Below, in pieces: positions 40,892-49,428 of a DNA stretch of 50,996 bases. The stretch covers positions 1 through 50,996 of the forward strand of contig NZ_AYYO01000027.1 of assembly GCF_001436225.1 (NCBI RefSeq), written 5' to 3'. The DNA comes from Lacticaseibacillus sharpeae JCM 1186 = DSM 20505 (GTDB taxonomy: Bacteria > Bacillota > Bacilli > Lactobacillales > Lactobacillaceae). The position numbers were made by a program, and so were the translations under genes. Under the pieces are notes generated by a model, which worked only from the letters and a program-made list of their open reading frames with translations, was not told the DNA's origin and did no database searches. Within the stretch, counting starts at the first letter, position 1; each line of letters begins with the position of its first letter.

Positions 40892-42742
40892 TTATTTGGC
40901 CAGCGCCAACCGCGGTTTGCCGTACAGATAACCCTCCTGCACGGTGATCCCGAAGCGGCTGCGCAGGTGGGTGGCATCCCGCCGCGTTTCGACCCCCGTC
41001 ACCATCAGCAAGCACCCGTTGTCGTCCGCAACCTGCTTCCAGAAGTTAATCCGCGTATCCAGGTTCACGGTGTCGTGGCTCCGGCGCAGATTCTGCAAGC
41101 TGAACTTGAGCACATCCACATACTTCAGCAGCGGAACCATGGCTTCGTAGTGGTTCACGCTCCCGACGTTATCAATGGCGATGCGAATTCCGGCGTCATG
41201 GTAAATGCCCATGAGCACGGTCAGATTCTCGGCGTCCGGCACTCCCGTGAGCTCAATGGTCAGGTTGAAGTTCGGGGTCGACTGCACGAACGTAGATAGC
41301 GCCCGCGCCACCCGGAAGTCAACGAACTGACTCGGCAGCAGATTCAACCCTAAATGCTGCGTCTCGGCGTCAACCAGCACCGACCTAATCAGCGCGATTT
41401 GTACATCTACGTCGATATCAAACGTGTTGGGTAATAGCCACCGCGCACCGTCTGCGCTGCGCATCCGCAGCAATAGTTCGCGCGCGATTAGCTGGTGGTC
41501 ATCGCTACTAACATCAACAATCGGTTGGCTGAAGAACCGGTACCCCGTATTTTCCTGCTGCCCATCGCTGCGTTCAGAATGACCCTCGATGGTAATCGTG
41601 TCGCGCCCGGCGTGTTTGCTCTGGTACAGGAACTCGTCAACGCGCTTGTACGTGTCGGTTTCCTGCTCGTCATCAGCGCGCACCGCGGTGACCCCCATCG
41701 AGAGGGTGACGTGCAACTCGACCGCCTCGTAGGTGAAGGTCGTGGCCCGCACCGCGTGCACCATGGCCCGCGCAATCCGCGTCGCCTGGGTCACGGTCAT
41801 GTTCGGGAACAGCGCGACGAACTCTTCGCCGCCGACCCGGTAGAGGTAATCGCTCTCCAGGTACTCACCAATCGCCTTGCGCACGGTCGCAACGACCCCA
41901 GCGAGCACAGCATCACCCGCCGGATGGCCGAAGTGGTCGTTGAAGGCCTTGAAGTGGTCAATATCGAACATCACCACGGTCAGCGGCGTGCCGTTAGCCT
42001 GACTATCCGTGAACATTTCTGCAATATCACGTTCGAAAAGGGAGAACGAGCGGGCATTCGTTAATGCGTCGTAGTTCGCCTGCACCGTCATTTCCGTCGA
42101 CACAGTTGCCAGACGGTCCTGCCGCGCCCAATAGCGGTGGCCGATGTAGGACATGATGACAAATAGCAAAATGGCCTCAACCCGCGTCACGGGGGTCACG
42201 GTCAGACTCGCACTGGCCGACACCGCGGGCACGAACGGCCAAACGCTGCACGCCATGGCCACCACCAGCAGCGTGCTACCCCAAGTCGAGTTGCGCACTT
42301 GCCGGTCGAAGATGTAGACCACTAATTCAATGAGCAGCACTGCGGCCAGTGAGACAAACCCCTGCCAACGGTCGAAGTTCCCGAAGTTGTGCATCGCGAC
42401 CACAAACAACACGGCCGCCGCCCGCACGAGGTACTCGCCAAAGTTAATTCGTGCATCACACAACATGAAGAACACGATGTATAAACCCAGGTTATGGAAC
42501 ATCATGGCGTTCGTACTTAGGGGCGCGACAAACCCCATCCAAAATAGCAGCGCAGTCAGTCCAAGCCCGGACAGAAGCAGTTCAACGCGGGCAAGGTACT
42601 GCCGCGAGCCCTTAGGCGTGGTCACGAGTGCCCGGCGCCACAGCCAGTAATACGTCGTCACGAACCCCATCGCGAAGAACGCCGCAATCGCAATTTGCGT
42701 GGGTAATATTTGTACTGTTTTCACCAAACTAATATTGTCCAC
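40892..42742 (-). CDS. GGDEF protein with degenerate EAL domain
   Basis: 616 residues from GTG 42742, which has GGGAGG 6 nt upstream; an ATG further up (42835) lacks one. About six helices (1-195), then GGDEF at about 210-370 with FDIDHFKAFNDHFGH and intact YRVGGEEF; the inhibitory site is LESD rather than RxxD. The C-terminal EAL-like domain (about 395-610) is damaged at catalytic positions. ARELLLR replaces the EALLR type motif but keeps Glu, the DDFG motif reads DNVG, and the EGVE motif reads TGVE. So it should synthesise cyclic di-GMP, and the EAL part is more likely a sensor or binding module. It lies next to the adhesin-like gene. Confidence 0.88.
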   Translation of the reverse strand: MDNISLVKTVQILPTQIAIAAFFAMGFVTTYYWLWRRALVTTPKGSRQYLARVELLLSGLGLTALLFWMGFVAPLSTNAMMFHNLGLYIVFFMLCDARINFGEYLVRAAAVLFVVAMHNFGNFDRWQGFVSLAAVLLIELVVYIFDRQVRNSTWGSTLLVVAMACSVWPFVPAVSASASLTVTPVTRVEAILLFVIMSYIGHRYWARQDRLATVSTEMTVQANYDALTNARSFSLFERDIAEMFTDSQANGTPLTVVMFDIDHFKAFNDHFGHPAGDAVLAGVVATVRKAIGEYLESDYLYRVGGEEFVALFPNMTVTQATRIARAMVHAVRATTFTYEAVELHVTLSMGVTAVRADDEQETDTYKRVDEFLYQSKHAGRDTITIEGHSERSDGQQENTGYRFFSQPIVDVSSDDHQLIARELLLRMRSADGARWLLPNTFDIDVDVQIALIRSVLVDAETQHLGLNLLPSQFVDFRVARALSTFVQSTPNFNLTIELTGVPDAENLTVLMGIYHDAGIRIAIDNVGSVNHYEAMVPLLKYVDVLKFSLQNLRRSHDTVNLDTRINFWKQVADDNGCLLMVTGVETRRDATHLRSRFGITVQEGYLYGKPRLALAK

Positions 42743-42896
42743 GGCGTACCTCCCTAGCGACTTTAACCATTTAATTATAGTTGAAAAATAGCGGAAGTGA
42801 TACACATTTACCGGGACTAGTGCAGAAATGAGCATGGTAAGTTACCTGTCGCAGAACGGTTTCCGGGCGTATCCCGCTTAGCCTTGCCTAAGTACA

Positions 42897-42934
42897 CGAA
42901 AACAGGCACCACGCATCTATGCGTAGTGCCTGTT
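42897..42934 (-). terminator. Terminator behind the adhesin-like gene
   Basis: AACAGGCACCACGCAT pairs with ATGCGTAGTGCCTGTT with one mismatch, then TTTT on the minus strand. Confidence 0.75.
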
Positions 42935-42960
42935 GCTTGCCAACCGTTGGCAAAATTATA

Positions 42961-45900
42961 CTAGAACAATCCGGAACCGGAGTTATTCGTCGTCTGATTG
43001 CCGAGCTCCTGCACGGCAACTTCGACACTCTCGTCAGCGCTACTTTGCAGCTGATTACGATCAGGATCATCGAACAAGCCCCGGTAATGCTCACCGCCAG
43101 AAGCGGAATTGCCCCCGCTGATTCGTTCATCAGCAGTGTTGGCCGCGTGCGTAATCGCCGCGGTATCACTGATTGCCGTCACCGTCTGGTTATCGCCCGT
43201 ACCAGCAGGTGTAGTGATGGTTCCCTGAACGGTTGCCGGGACAACTGAATTATCAGTTGCTGGCATATTTGCCGTAGCAGCTTGGGCCGCCGCTACAGCA
43301 TTCGCGCCGCTTGTCGCTGCGGAACTCGTTGCCTGATTCTGCGTGGCCGTGGCAGCAGGTGCTGTTGTCCCGCCGTTGTTGGTTGTTGACGTGGTGCTGC
43401 CGCCGTTATCTGGCGTTGGTGTTGTGTTTCCACCGTTGTCAGTTACTGGGGTAGTGTTGCCATCGTTTTCTGGTGTTGGTGTGGCGCTCCCACCGTTGTC
43501 GGTTGTTGGTGTCGTATCGTCACCATTATCCGTCGCTGGCATTGTGTTCCCACCATTATCAATTGTTGACGTCGTGCTACCACCGCTGTCAGTTGCTGGG
43601 GCCGTATCGCCACCATTATCCGTCGCTGGCGTGGTGTTCCCACCATTGTCAGTTGTTGACGTCGTGCTGCCATCGTTGTTGGTTGTTGGGGTAGTTGTGC
43701 CGTCATTGGTTGTTGGCGTCGTGCTACCAACGTTACCCGTCGCTGGGGTTGTGTTCCCGCCGTTGTCAGTTGTTGGCGTCGTATCGCCACCATTGTCCGT
43801 CGCTGGCGTGTTGCTACCACCGTTGTCGGTTGTTGGAATAGTGCTGCCACCATTGTCCGTCGCTGGAGTGGTGTTCCCACTGTTGTCAGTTGTTGGCGTC
43901 GTTGTACCGCCATTATCTGCCGCCGGTGTTGTGTTCCCACCATTGTCAGTTACTGGGGTTGTGCTCCCGCCATTATCGGTTGTTGGCGTCGTTGTACCAC
44001 CGTTGTCGGTTGTTGGCGTCGTTGTGCCACCATTGTTGGTTGATGGAGTAGTGTTGCCACCATTATCTGCCGCTGGCGTGGTGCTCCCGCCATTGTCGGT
44101 TACTGGCGTCGTTGTGCCACCATTATCCGTCGCTGGCGTGGTGTTCCCACTGTTGTCAGTTGTTGGCGTCGTTGTGCCGCCATCTGTGATTGGCGTTGTT
44201 GTACCGCCATTGTTGGTTGATGGAGTAGTGCTGCCACCATTGTCCGTCGCTGGCGTGGTGTTCCCACTGTTGTCAGTTGTTGAGGTAGTGTTGCCATCGT
44301 TTTCTGGCGTTGTTGTACCGCCATTGTCAGTTACTGGCGTCGTTGTACCACCATTATTGGTTGATGGAGTAGTGTTGCCACCATTATCTGACGTTGGTGT
44401 CGTGCTACCACCGTCATCTGTGATTGGCGTCGTTGTACCACCATTGTTGGTTGATGGAGTAGTGTTGCCACCATTGTCGGTTACTGGGGTTGTGCTCCCG
44501 CCATTATCGGTTGTTGGCGTCGTTGTGCCGCCATTGTTGGTTGACGGAGTAGTGCTGCCACCATTATCTGATGCTGGCGTTGTGTTTCCACCATTGTCAG
44601 TTACTGGAGTAGTGTTGCCACCATTATCTGCCGCCGGTGTTGTGTTCCCACCGTTGTCAGTTGCTGGTGTTGTTGTGCCATCATTGATTGTTGGTGTTGT
44701 ACTACCACCGTTATCCGGCGTTGGCGTCGTGCTGCCACCATTATCTGGCGTTGGTGTCGTTGTGCCACCATTGTCAGTTGTTGGCGTCGTTGTACCACCG
44801 TTGTTGGTTGATGGAGTAGTGTTGCCACCATTGTCAGTTGTTGGCGTCTTGGTGTTGTCATAGTAACCATCCGGCGTTACAGATACGCCACCATCACCTT
44901 GGATCTTCGTTTTAACCTGGATTCCATCATCCAACTGGCCCTTTACTGTGTGGTCATAGAAATCGTCCTTGGATACGGAAACGCCACCGTCACTCTGGAC
45001 CTTGGTCTTCACTTGAATTCCGTCGTCCAACTGACCCTTTACTGTGTGATCGTAGTAGTCATCCTTAGATACGGAAACACCACCATCGCTCTGGACCTTC
45101 GTTTTAACCTGGATTCCATCATCCAACTGGCCCTTTACTGTGTGATCGTAGTAGTCATCCTTGGATACAGACACGCCACCGTCATTCTGGACTTTGGTCT
45201 TCACTTGAATTCCGTCGTCCAACTGGCCCTTTACTGTGTGGTCGTAGTAGTCATCCTTGGATACGGAAACACCACCATCGCTCTGGACCTTGGTCTTCAC
45301 TTGAATTCCGTCGTCCAACTGGCCCTTTACTGTGTGGTCGTAGTAGTCATCCTTGGATACAGACACGCCACCGTCATTCTGGACTTTGGTCTTGACTTGG
45401 ATTCCATCGTCCAGCTGGCCCTTTACTGTGTGGTCGTAGTAGTCATCCTTAGATACGGAAACACCACCGACGCTCTGGACTTTGGTCTTCACTTGGATAC
45501 CATCGTCCAACTGGCCTTTTACTGCGTGGTCATAATAATCGTCTGGTGTGACAGATACGCCACCGTCATGACGCACTTGTCCCTTAACCGAGATACCTGT
45601 ATCAAGTTGACCAGGAGTATGGTCTACATTCGTGTAGTCGTAAAAATCATCTGGAGTTACGGAAGTCCCACCATCATGGCGCACTCGTTCCTTGACCGTG
45701 ATACCTGTATCAAGTTGACCAGGAGTATGGTCTACATTCGTGTAGTCATAACTGTCTTCAGGCGTGACTGAGGCCCCACCATCAGCCCGCGTTGCTACCT
45801 CTACACCATTATCAGTTTCGCCAGGCGTGTGGTCTACACCCGTGTAGTCGTAAAAGTCATCTGGGGTTACAGAAATGGCGCCATCAGACTGAATCTTGGA

Positions 45901-48132
45901 ATGTACGTGAATGCCGTCATCAAGTTGACCTGGTGTGTGGTCCACGCCTGTATAGTCGTAGTACTTGTCAGGTGTTACTGAAGTCCCGCCATCGATTTGC
46001 GTCTTGGTTTTGGCTGTTAACTTGTACTCAACGTCAGTATTGGCAAAGTTCATTGTCCCATTCGTTGACGTCAACTGAGCCACAATCGCGTCTGCCGTCA
46101 GCCCGTTGCTCATATCAACGGTGGAACTGTACCCATCGATTTCCGGAACCTGTACGTCAGGTATATCGCTGACCACGGTGAAATTGGTCTTCGTCTTGTT
46201 ACCAACGGAGTCAGTAATTTCGACATAGTTAACCAAAATTTCGTTTTCGACATCGTCAGGCAGGAGACTTTCATCCCCATCAGAACCATCAGCGAGGTCA
46301 TAGTCGATGTAGTGCACGAAGGTCATCGTCCGGTGCGCGCTCGTGCTGGAAGGGTAGTAAATAATCGTCGCCTGCAGGTTAATCGTCCCGTTAGCGTCGG
46401 CTTCCTGCAGCTTGGTGATCAGCGTATTTTCGTCCAAAGCCGTGTTGGCTACTTCATCGGGGTTAGTGGTGAAACCGTCAATCTTAACCGGTGTGATTGC
46501 GGGCAGACTGTCCGTGGTGGCGAACTGTGTCGTGTTGCCGGAGAGGTCCTTAGCCACATCAACATTGCCGATGGTTTTGCTCCTATCAGTATTCGTCGTT
46601 TCATCGTAAGTAACCGTAACTGTCCGCTTTTGGTCGGCGGGCAACTTGCTTGGGTCCTCTGGAACGTCCGCAGTGTTATCCGTCCGGTCCGCGTACTTGC
46701 TCGTAACGGTCTGGTTGACCGTCGCCGTTTTGTGGACAGTCACAGTCTTAGGCGTGGTCGTGGTTGTGGTGCCGTTACCCGCATTACTTGGATCCAAGCC
46801 GCCGTCATTCGTGGTCTTCGTTGGTGTTGCGGGGGTGCTGCTCCCAACGTACCCATCGCCAGAGCCATCCCCGTTCAGACCGCCAGCAAAGCCAGAGATA
46901 TTGGCCGTCGAACTTGTGATTTCAGATCTGGGGGTCAGCAGAATCACTTTGTTCGCTGCATCGTCGTCGGTTACGTTAATGCCAATACCGTTAGTGTTGG
47001 TCAGAATCAGGTTTCCAGTGATAAAGCCTTCCTTGCTCCCGAAACCACTACCGCTAATGTCGAAATTGGCGTTACCAACAAGGTTAATCACGACGTCGCC
47101 GCCAGTGTATTTATCCTGGTTAAGGAAAACATATGTGGCCCGCTTGCCCTTAATGCCGGCTGCGTCCGTGTTCACATTGAAGACATACTGGCCCGCTGCA
47201 TTCTTCTTGGCGGTGGCAAAATCAAAGGCGAGAACGTTCGAATTATCAAGCGTAGTCTCACCGCTCCAGCCCCCAGCAACCGTGTTCGCGTCTGTATCCG
47301 TGCTATAGCTAGTCGCAAGCGTCGTGACGGCCGCCTTTAACGCCTTCATTTTGTCAGAAAACAGCCCATCACTGAAGCTGAAACTGCTGAGTGTATCGCT
47401 AATCCCGTTGGTGATGCTCCCGGTTCCGGTTAACACACCACCATTGGTAATCAGGGTCTTCGAATTGCCCGCATTAGTACTTGCGGTCAGGCTCCCAGCG
47501 ATAATGTTGCTGAAAATAGTCCCAGGAATTGGGTCCGCATCCATATTCCCCTGCGTCAAGGCAAAGGAACCACCCGTAATAATGTTGTTGGTGAACCAAC
47601 CAGCCGCGCCATTCCGTCCAGTGCTCCCACCGTTCATGGCGGAAAGTCCGGCTTTATTCAGGTACGCAAAAATCTGGGCCGCATTCGCAGGGTCCGTGGG
47701 GTTACTGAGCGCAGCAGCAGACGGGAAGCCAATGTCGTTAAGTACCGTGTCCAGGTCCGTCTTTGCCTGATCATCAGCCGCACTAATCGACCAGTTGTTC
47801 CCATCAAGCGTCAACTTCATGTGTGCTGCGCGGATTTCGGCAACCTGCCCCTGCAGCAACTGCACGGTACTAGAGCCGGTCTTGGTCAAATCAACAACGG
47901 TCCCGTCCGCAACGCCCTTTTGCACCTGATCAACAACCTGGCTGTCGTTGCTCCCGGTGTACTTGTAACCCGTGTCCGCACTCGTCGCTTGCACCGGCGC
48001 GATGGGGTTCAACACCGTCGCACTAACCGCGATGCCGCTGATTGCCACTGCAAACAGCCCGGCATAAACCCACCGTTTGCCGCTCTTGTACATCTTGTAG
48101 TGTAATTTAGCATCTTGCTTATTCATCAGCAT
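42961..48132 (-). CDS. Giant secreted repeat protein, adhesin-like, without LPxTG
   Basis: 1723 residues from ATG 48132 behind GGGGGGAG. N-terminus is a KxYKxGKxW-type signal peptide (YKMYKSGKRW, hydrophobic core, PVQA end), as in accessory-Sec or large surface proteins. Residues about 50-440 are a beta-rich adhesive-type domain. About 450-700 hold two Mub B2-like units (YVNY/FVHYIDYD type). About 708-860 hold divergent 35-residue repeats. About 870-1090 hold seven nearly identical 32-residue repeats (VKGQLDDGIQVKTKVQ core). About 1090-1585 hold roughly fifty decapeptides of the TDNGGNTTPA type. The C-terminus ends NNSGSGLF, with no LPxTG, hydrophobic segment or charged tail, so anchoring must be different or the protein is released. 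Confidence 0.88.
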   Translation of the reverse strand: MLMNKQDAKLHYKMYKSGKRWVYAGLFAVAISGIAVSATVLNPIAPVQATSADTGYKYTGSNDSQVVDQVQKGVADGTVVDLTKTGSSTVQLLQGQVAEIRAAHMKLTLDGNNWSISAADDQAKTDLDTVLNDIGFPSAAALSNPTDPANAAQIFAYLNKAGLSAMNGGSTGRNGAAGWFTNNIITGGSFALTQGNMDADPIPGTIFSNIIAGSLTASTNAGNSKTLITNGGVLTGTGSITNGISDTLSSFSFSDGLFSDKMKALKAAVTTLATSYSTDTDANTVAGGWSGETTLDNSNVLAFDFATAKKNAAGQYVFNVNTDAAGIKGKRATYVFLNQDKYTGGDVVINLVGNANFDISGSGFGSKEGFITGNLILTNTNGIGINVTDDDAANKVILLTPRSEITSSTANISGFAGGLNGDGSGDGYVGSSTPATPTKTTNDGGLDPSNAGNGTTTTTTPKTVTVHKTATVNQTVTSKYADRTDNTADVPEDPSKLPADQKRTVTVTYDETTNTDRSKTIGNVDVAKDLSGNTTQFATTDSLPAITPVKIDGFTTNPDEVANTALDENTLITKLQEADANGTINLQATIIYYPSSTSAHRTMTFVHYIDYDLADGSDGDESLLPDDVENEILVNYVEITDSVGNKTKTNFTVVSDIPDVQVPEIDGYSSTVDMSNGLTADAIVAQLTSTNGTMNFANTDVEYKLTAKTKTQIDGGTSVTPDKYYDYTGVDHTPGQLDDGIHVHSKIQSDGAISVTPDDFYDYTGVDHTPGETDNGVEVATRADGGASVTPEDSYDYTNVDHTPGQLDTGITVKERVRHDGGTSVTPDDFYDYTNVDHTPGQLDTGISVKGQVRHDGGVSVTPDDYYDHAVKGQLDDGIQVKTKVQSVGGVSVSKDDYYDHTVKGQLDDGIQVKTKVQNDGGVSVSKDDYYDHTVKGQLDDGIQVKTKVQSDGGVSVSKDDYYDHTVKGQLDDGIQVKTKVQNDGGVSVSKDDYYDHTVKGQLDDGIQVKTKVQSDGGVSVSKDDYYDHTVKGQLDDGIQVKTKVQSDGGVSVSKDDFYDHTVKGQLDDGIQVKTKIQGDGGVSVTPDGYYDNTKTPTTDNGGNTTPSTNNGGTTTPTTDNGGTTTPTPDNGGSTTPTPDNGGSTTPTINDGTTTPATDNGGNTTPAADNGGNTTPVTDNGGNTTPASDNGGSTTPSTNNGGTTTPTTDNGGSTTPVTDNGGNTTPSTNNGGTTTPITDDGGSTTPTSDNGGNTTPSTNNGGTTTPVTDNGGTTTPENDGNTTSTTDNSGNTTPATDNGGSTTPSTNNGGTTTPITDGGTTTPTTDNSGNTTPATDNGGTTTPVTDNGGSTTPAADNGGNTTPSTNNGGTTTPTTDNGGTTTPTTDNGGSTTPVTDNGGNTTPAADNGGTTTPTTDNSGNTTPATDNGGSTIPTTDNGGSNTPATDNGGDTTPTTDNGGNTTPATGNVGSTTPTTNDGTTTPTTNNDGSTTSTTDNGGNTTPATDNGGDTAPATDSGGSTTSTIDNGGNTMPATDNGDDTTPTTDNGGSATPTPENDGNTTPVTDNGGNTTPTPDNGGSTTSTTNNGGTTAPAATATQNQATSSAATSGANAVAAAQAATANMPATDNSVVPATVQGTITTPAGTGDNQTVTAISDTAAITHAANTADERISGGNSASGGEHYRGLFDDPDRNQLQSSADESVEVAVQELGNQTTNNSGSGLF
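43380..44855 (-). repeat. Decapeptide Thr/Pro/Asn-Gly repeat tract
   Basis: About 1.5 kb of imperfect 30-bp units (some 24 or 27 bp) coding TDNGG(N/T/S)TTP(A/T/V). It probably forms an extended wall-spanning stalk. Prone to length change by slippage. Confidence 0.9.
44855..45526 (-). repeat. Seven tandem 96-bp repeats
   Basis: Seven 32-codon units with near identity. The variable residue before DGG alternates N/S in the middle units, so the real duplication step was probably 192 bp. Further out (45526-46010) older, divergent 35-codon units continue the series. Confidence 0.9.
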
Positions 48133-48227
48133 GGTGCTCCCCCCTCTGCTCGCAACCAATAACATACAACCAAAACCTTATTACGTATATAAATTGCACA
48201 TAATAGTAAACAATTCAACGTTATCTG

Positions 48228-48261
48228 TCTACATTAGAATATAAACAGCGTCAAAAGTCAA
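48228..48261 (-). promoter_or_regulatory. Candidate promoter of the adhesin-like gene
   Basis: Minus strand TTGACT, 17-bp spacer, TCTAAT. A second candidate nearer the gene is TTGTTT with TATATA 16 bp on (about 48187-48214). Neither can be preferred from sequence alone. Confidence 0.35.
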
Positions 48262-48543
48262 CGTTATTTTTAAATTTGGCTATAGCAAGGCCAAAATCCC
48301 ACAAATCATCACAATAGCAAGGCTTAACCCTGCATCAGCCCTTGTACTATCATTCGGAATTTCTGATTTGAATCTGCTATTTTCATCCGTGTACGGGCAG
48401 ATATTTCCGCATATTTTCGAGTTCCAAAATATGTATGCACAACCATACAAATGCTCTATGGAGTCACTTATAGTTTTCATCATTTTCCGCACAACAACCC
48501 GTCCTATCTAGCAATCTGCCCCCCTTTCTTAGTCGCCGGCACC
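48262..48543. other. Gene-free stretch between adhesin and EAL genes
   Basis: AT-rich DNA with no well-supported gene. A 70-codon minus-strand frame at 48280-48492 ends in a hydrophobic helix (AGLSLAIVMICGILALL) but lacks a ribosome binding site. Confidence 0.5.
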
Positions 48544-48594
48544 AAAAAAGCACCAATTGAGGGAATTCAAAGTGGAATTCCTTCAATTGATGCT
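48544..48594 (-). terminator. Terminator of the EAL gene
   Basis: 20-bp stem with few mismatches (48549-48568 with 48575-48594), six T on the minus strand; it overlaps the stop codon. Confidence 0.85.
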
Positions 48595-49264
48595 AAAAAA
48601 TATCCCCGGCAACCGGGATTAGAACTGGCTTGGCGAATAAGTAGCCCTGAATCAGGTTCGGCGTAAACTGTTCAACGATTTTTAAATTGCGCGTCGTTTC
48701 GATTCCTTCCACCACAAATTCTTTTTTATCCTGTTTCGCCCGCTGCGCCCACGTGGCCAATTGCGGCAACAAATCAGCCACTGAGCCGTCACGCTCGCTA
48801 AAGTTCTGCAGGGCAAACTTGTACTCAGTCACGAATTCATTCAATACGCTCGCCATCGTCGACCCGTTCGCACCCGAGCCCACGTCATCTAAGCAGACAT
48901 ACACGTGGTGCTGCACATACTGCCGCGCCGCCTGCCGCAGTGCCGCTAACGCCCCGCCACATTCGTGTTCCGTCAGTTCCACCACGATTATGCGCTCCGG
49001 GAACTGATCTGCTAATTGCGCGAACATCTGCACAAAATCTGGGTCAATGAACTGATCCTGGTCCAAATTAATCGAGACAATCTTGGCTGCTGGTTCCAGC
49101 ACGGCAATCGTCGCCTGGGCCAGCTGCGTCAACTCACGCGCACCATATTGCCGCAAGTTTGCCGGAAACCGCCACTGCTGCGCAACCCGTTCACGCAAAA
49201 ACAGCTCATAACCCATTAATATTCTTTTAGGCGAGTACTGTGCCTGGCCAAAGTAACGAATCAT
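48593..49264 (-). CDS. Stand-alone EAL-domain protein, probable c-di-GMP phosphodiesterase
   Basis: 223 residues, EAL domain only, no membrane segment. Motifs: GYELFLRE (EAL motif with the Glu kept), INLDQDQF (Asn), VVELTE (Glu), CLDDVGSG (both Asp of DDFG kept), KFALQNF (Lys) and VVEGIE (Glu). In contrast to the protein at 40892-42742 the metal-binding set is nearly complete, so hydrolysis of c-di-GMP to pGpG is plausible. The weak points are EAL to ELF and DDFG to DDVG. The ribosome binding site is poor. It lies upstream of the adhesin gene on the same strand, separated by a strong terminator. Confidence 0.85.
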   Translation of the reverse strand: MIRYFGQAQYSPKRILMGYELFLRERVAQQWRFPANLRQYGARELTQLAQATIAVLEPAAKIVSINLDQDQFIDPDFVQMFAQLADQFPERIIVVELTEHECGGALAALRQAARQYVQHHVYVCLDDVGSGANGSTMASVLNEFVTEYKFALQNFSERDGSVADLLPQLATWAQRAKQDKKEFVVEGIETTRNLKIVEQFTPNLIQGYLFAKPVLIPVAGDIF

Positions 49265-49428
49265 TTATGTAAACCCCCACGAAGCTCCCAATATCTACTC
49301 TAATTTTACACGAATATCCGGGTAACGCATACTTAATCCCAAAATCACCCCCAGCGCATTAATTTCGTTATTTCACGCCGGGTGCGCTAAAATATTAATA
49401 ATAGAAACTACGAAATGAAGGCAATCCT

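Noticed and set aside
43380-44855. Regular 30-bp repeats that could suggest a CRISPR array
   Set aside because: The units are contiguous, in frame with a signal-peptide protein and have no unique spacers.
43343-44863. 506-codon open frame on the plus strand, rich in Val/Pro/Leu
   Set aside because: It is antisense to the decapeptide repeats of the adhesin-like gene; open only because the repeat lacks stops in that frame. No ribosome binding site and no non-repetitive domain.
44899-45771. 290-codon plus-strand frame with tandem hydrophobic repeats
   Set aside because: Mirror of the 96-bp repeats of the adhesin gene, without a start signal.
48280-48492. 70-codon minus-strand frame ending in a hydrophobic helix
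   Set aside because: No ribosome binding site, odd composition and position in an AT-rich intergenic stretch. A displaced anchor segment of the adhesin was considered, but it lies upstream of that gene, not downstream.
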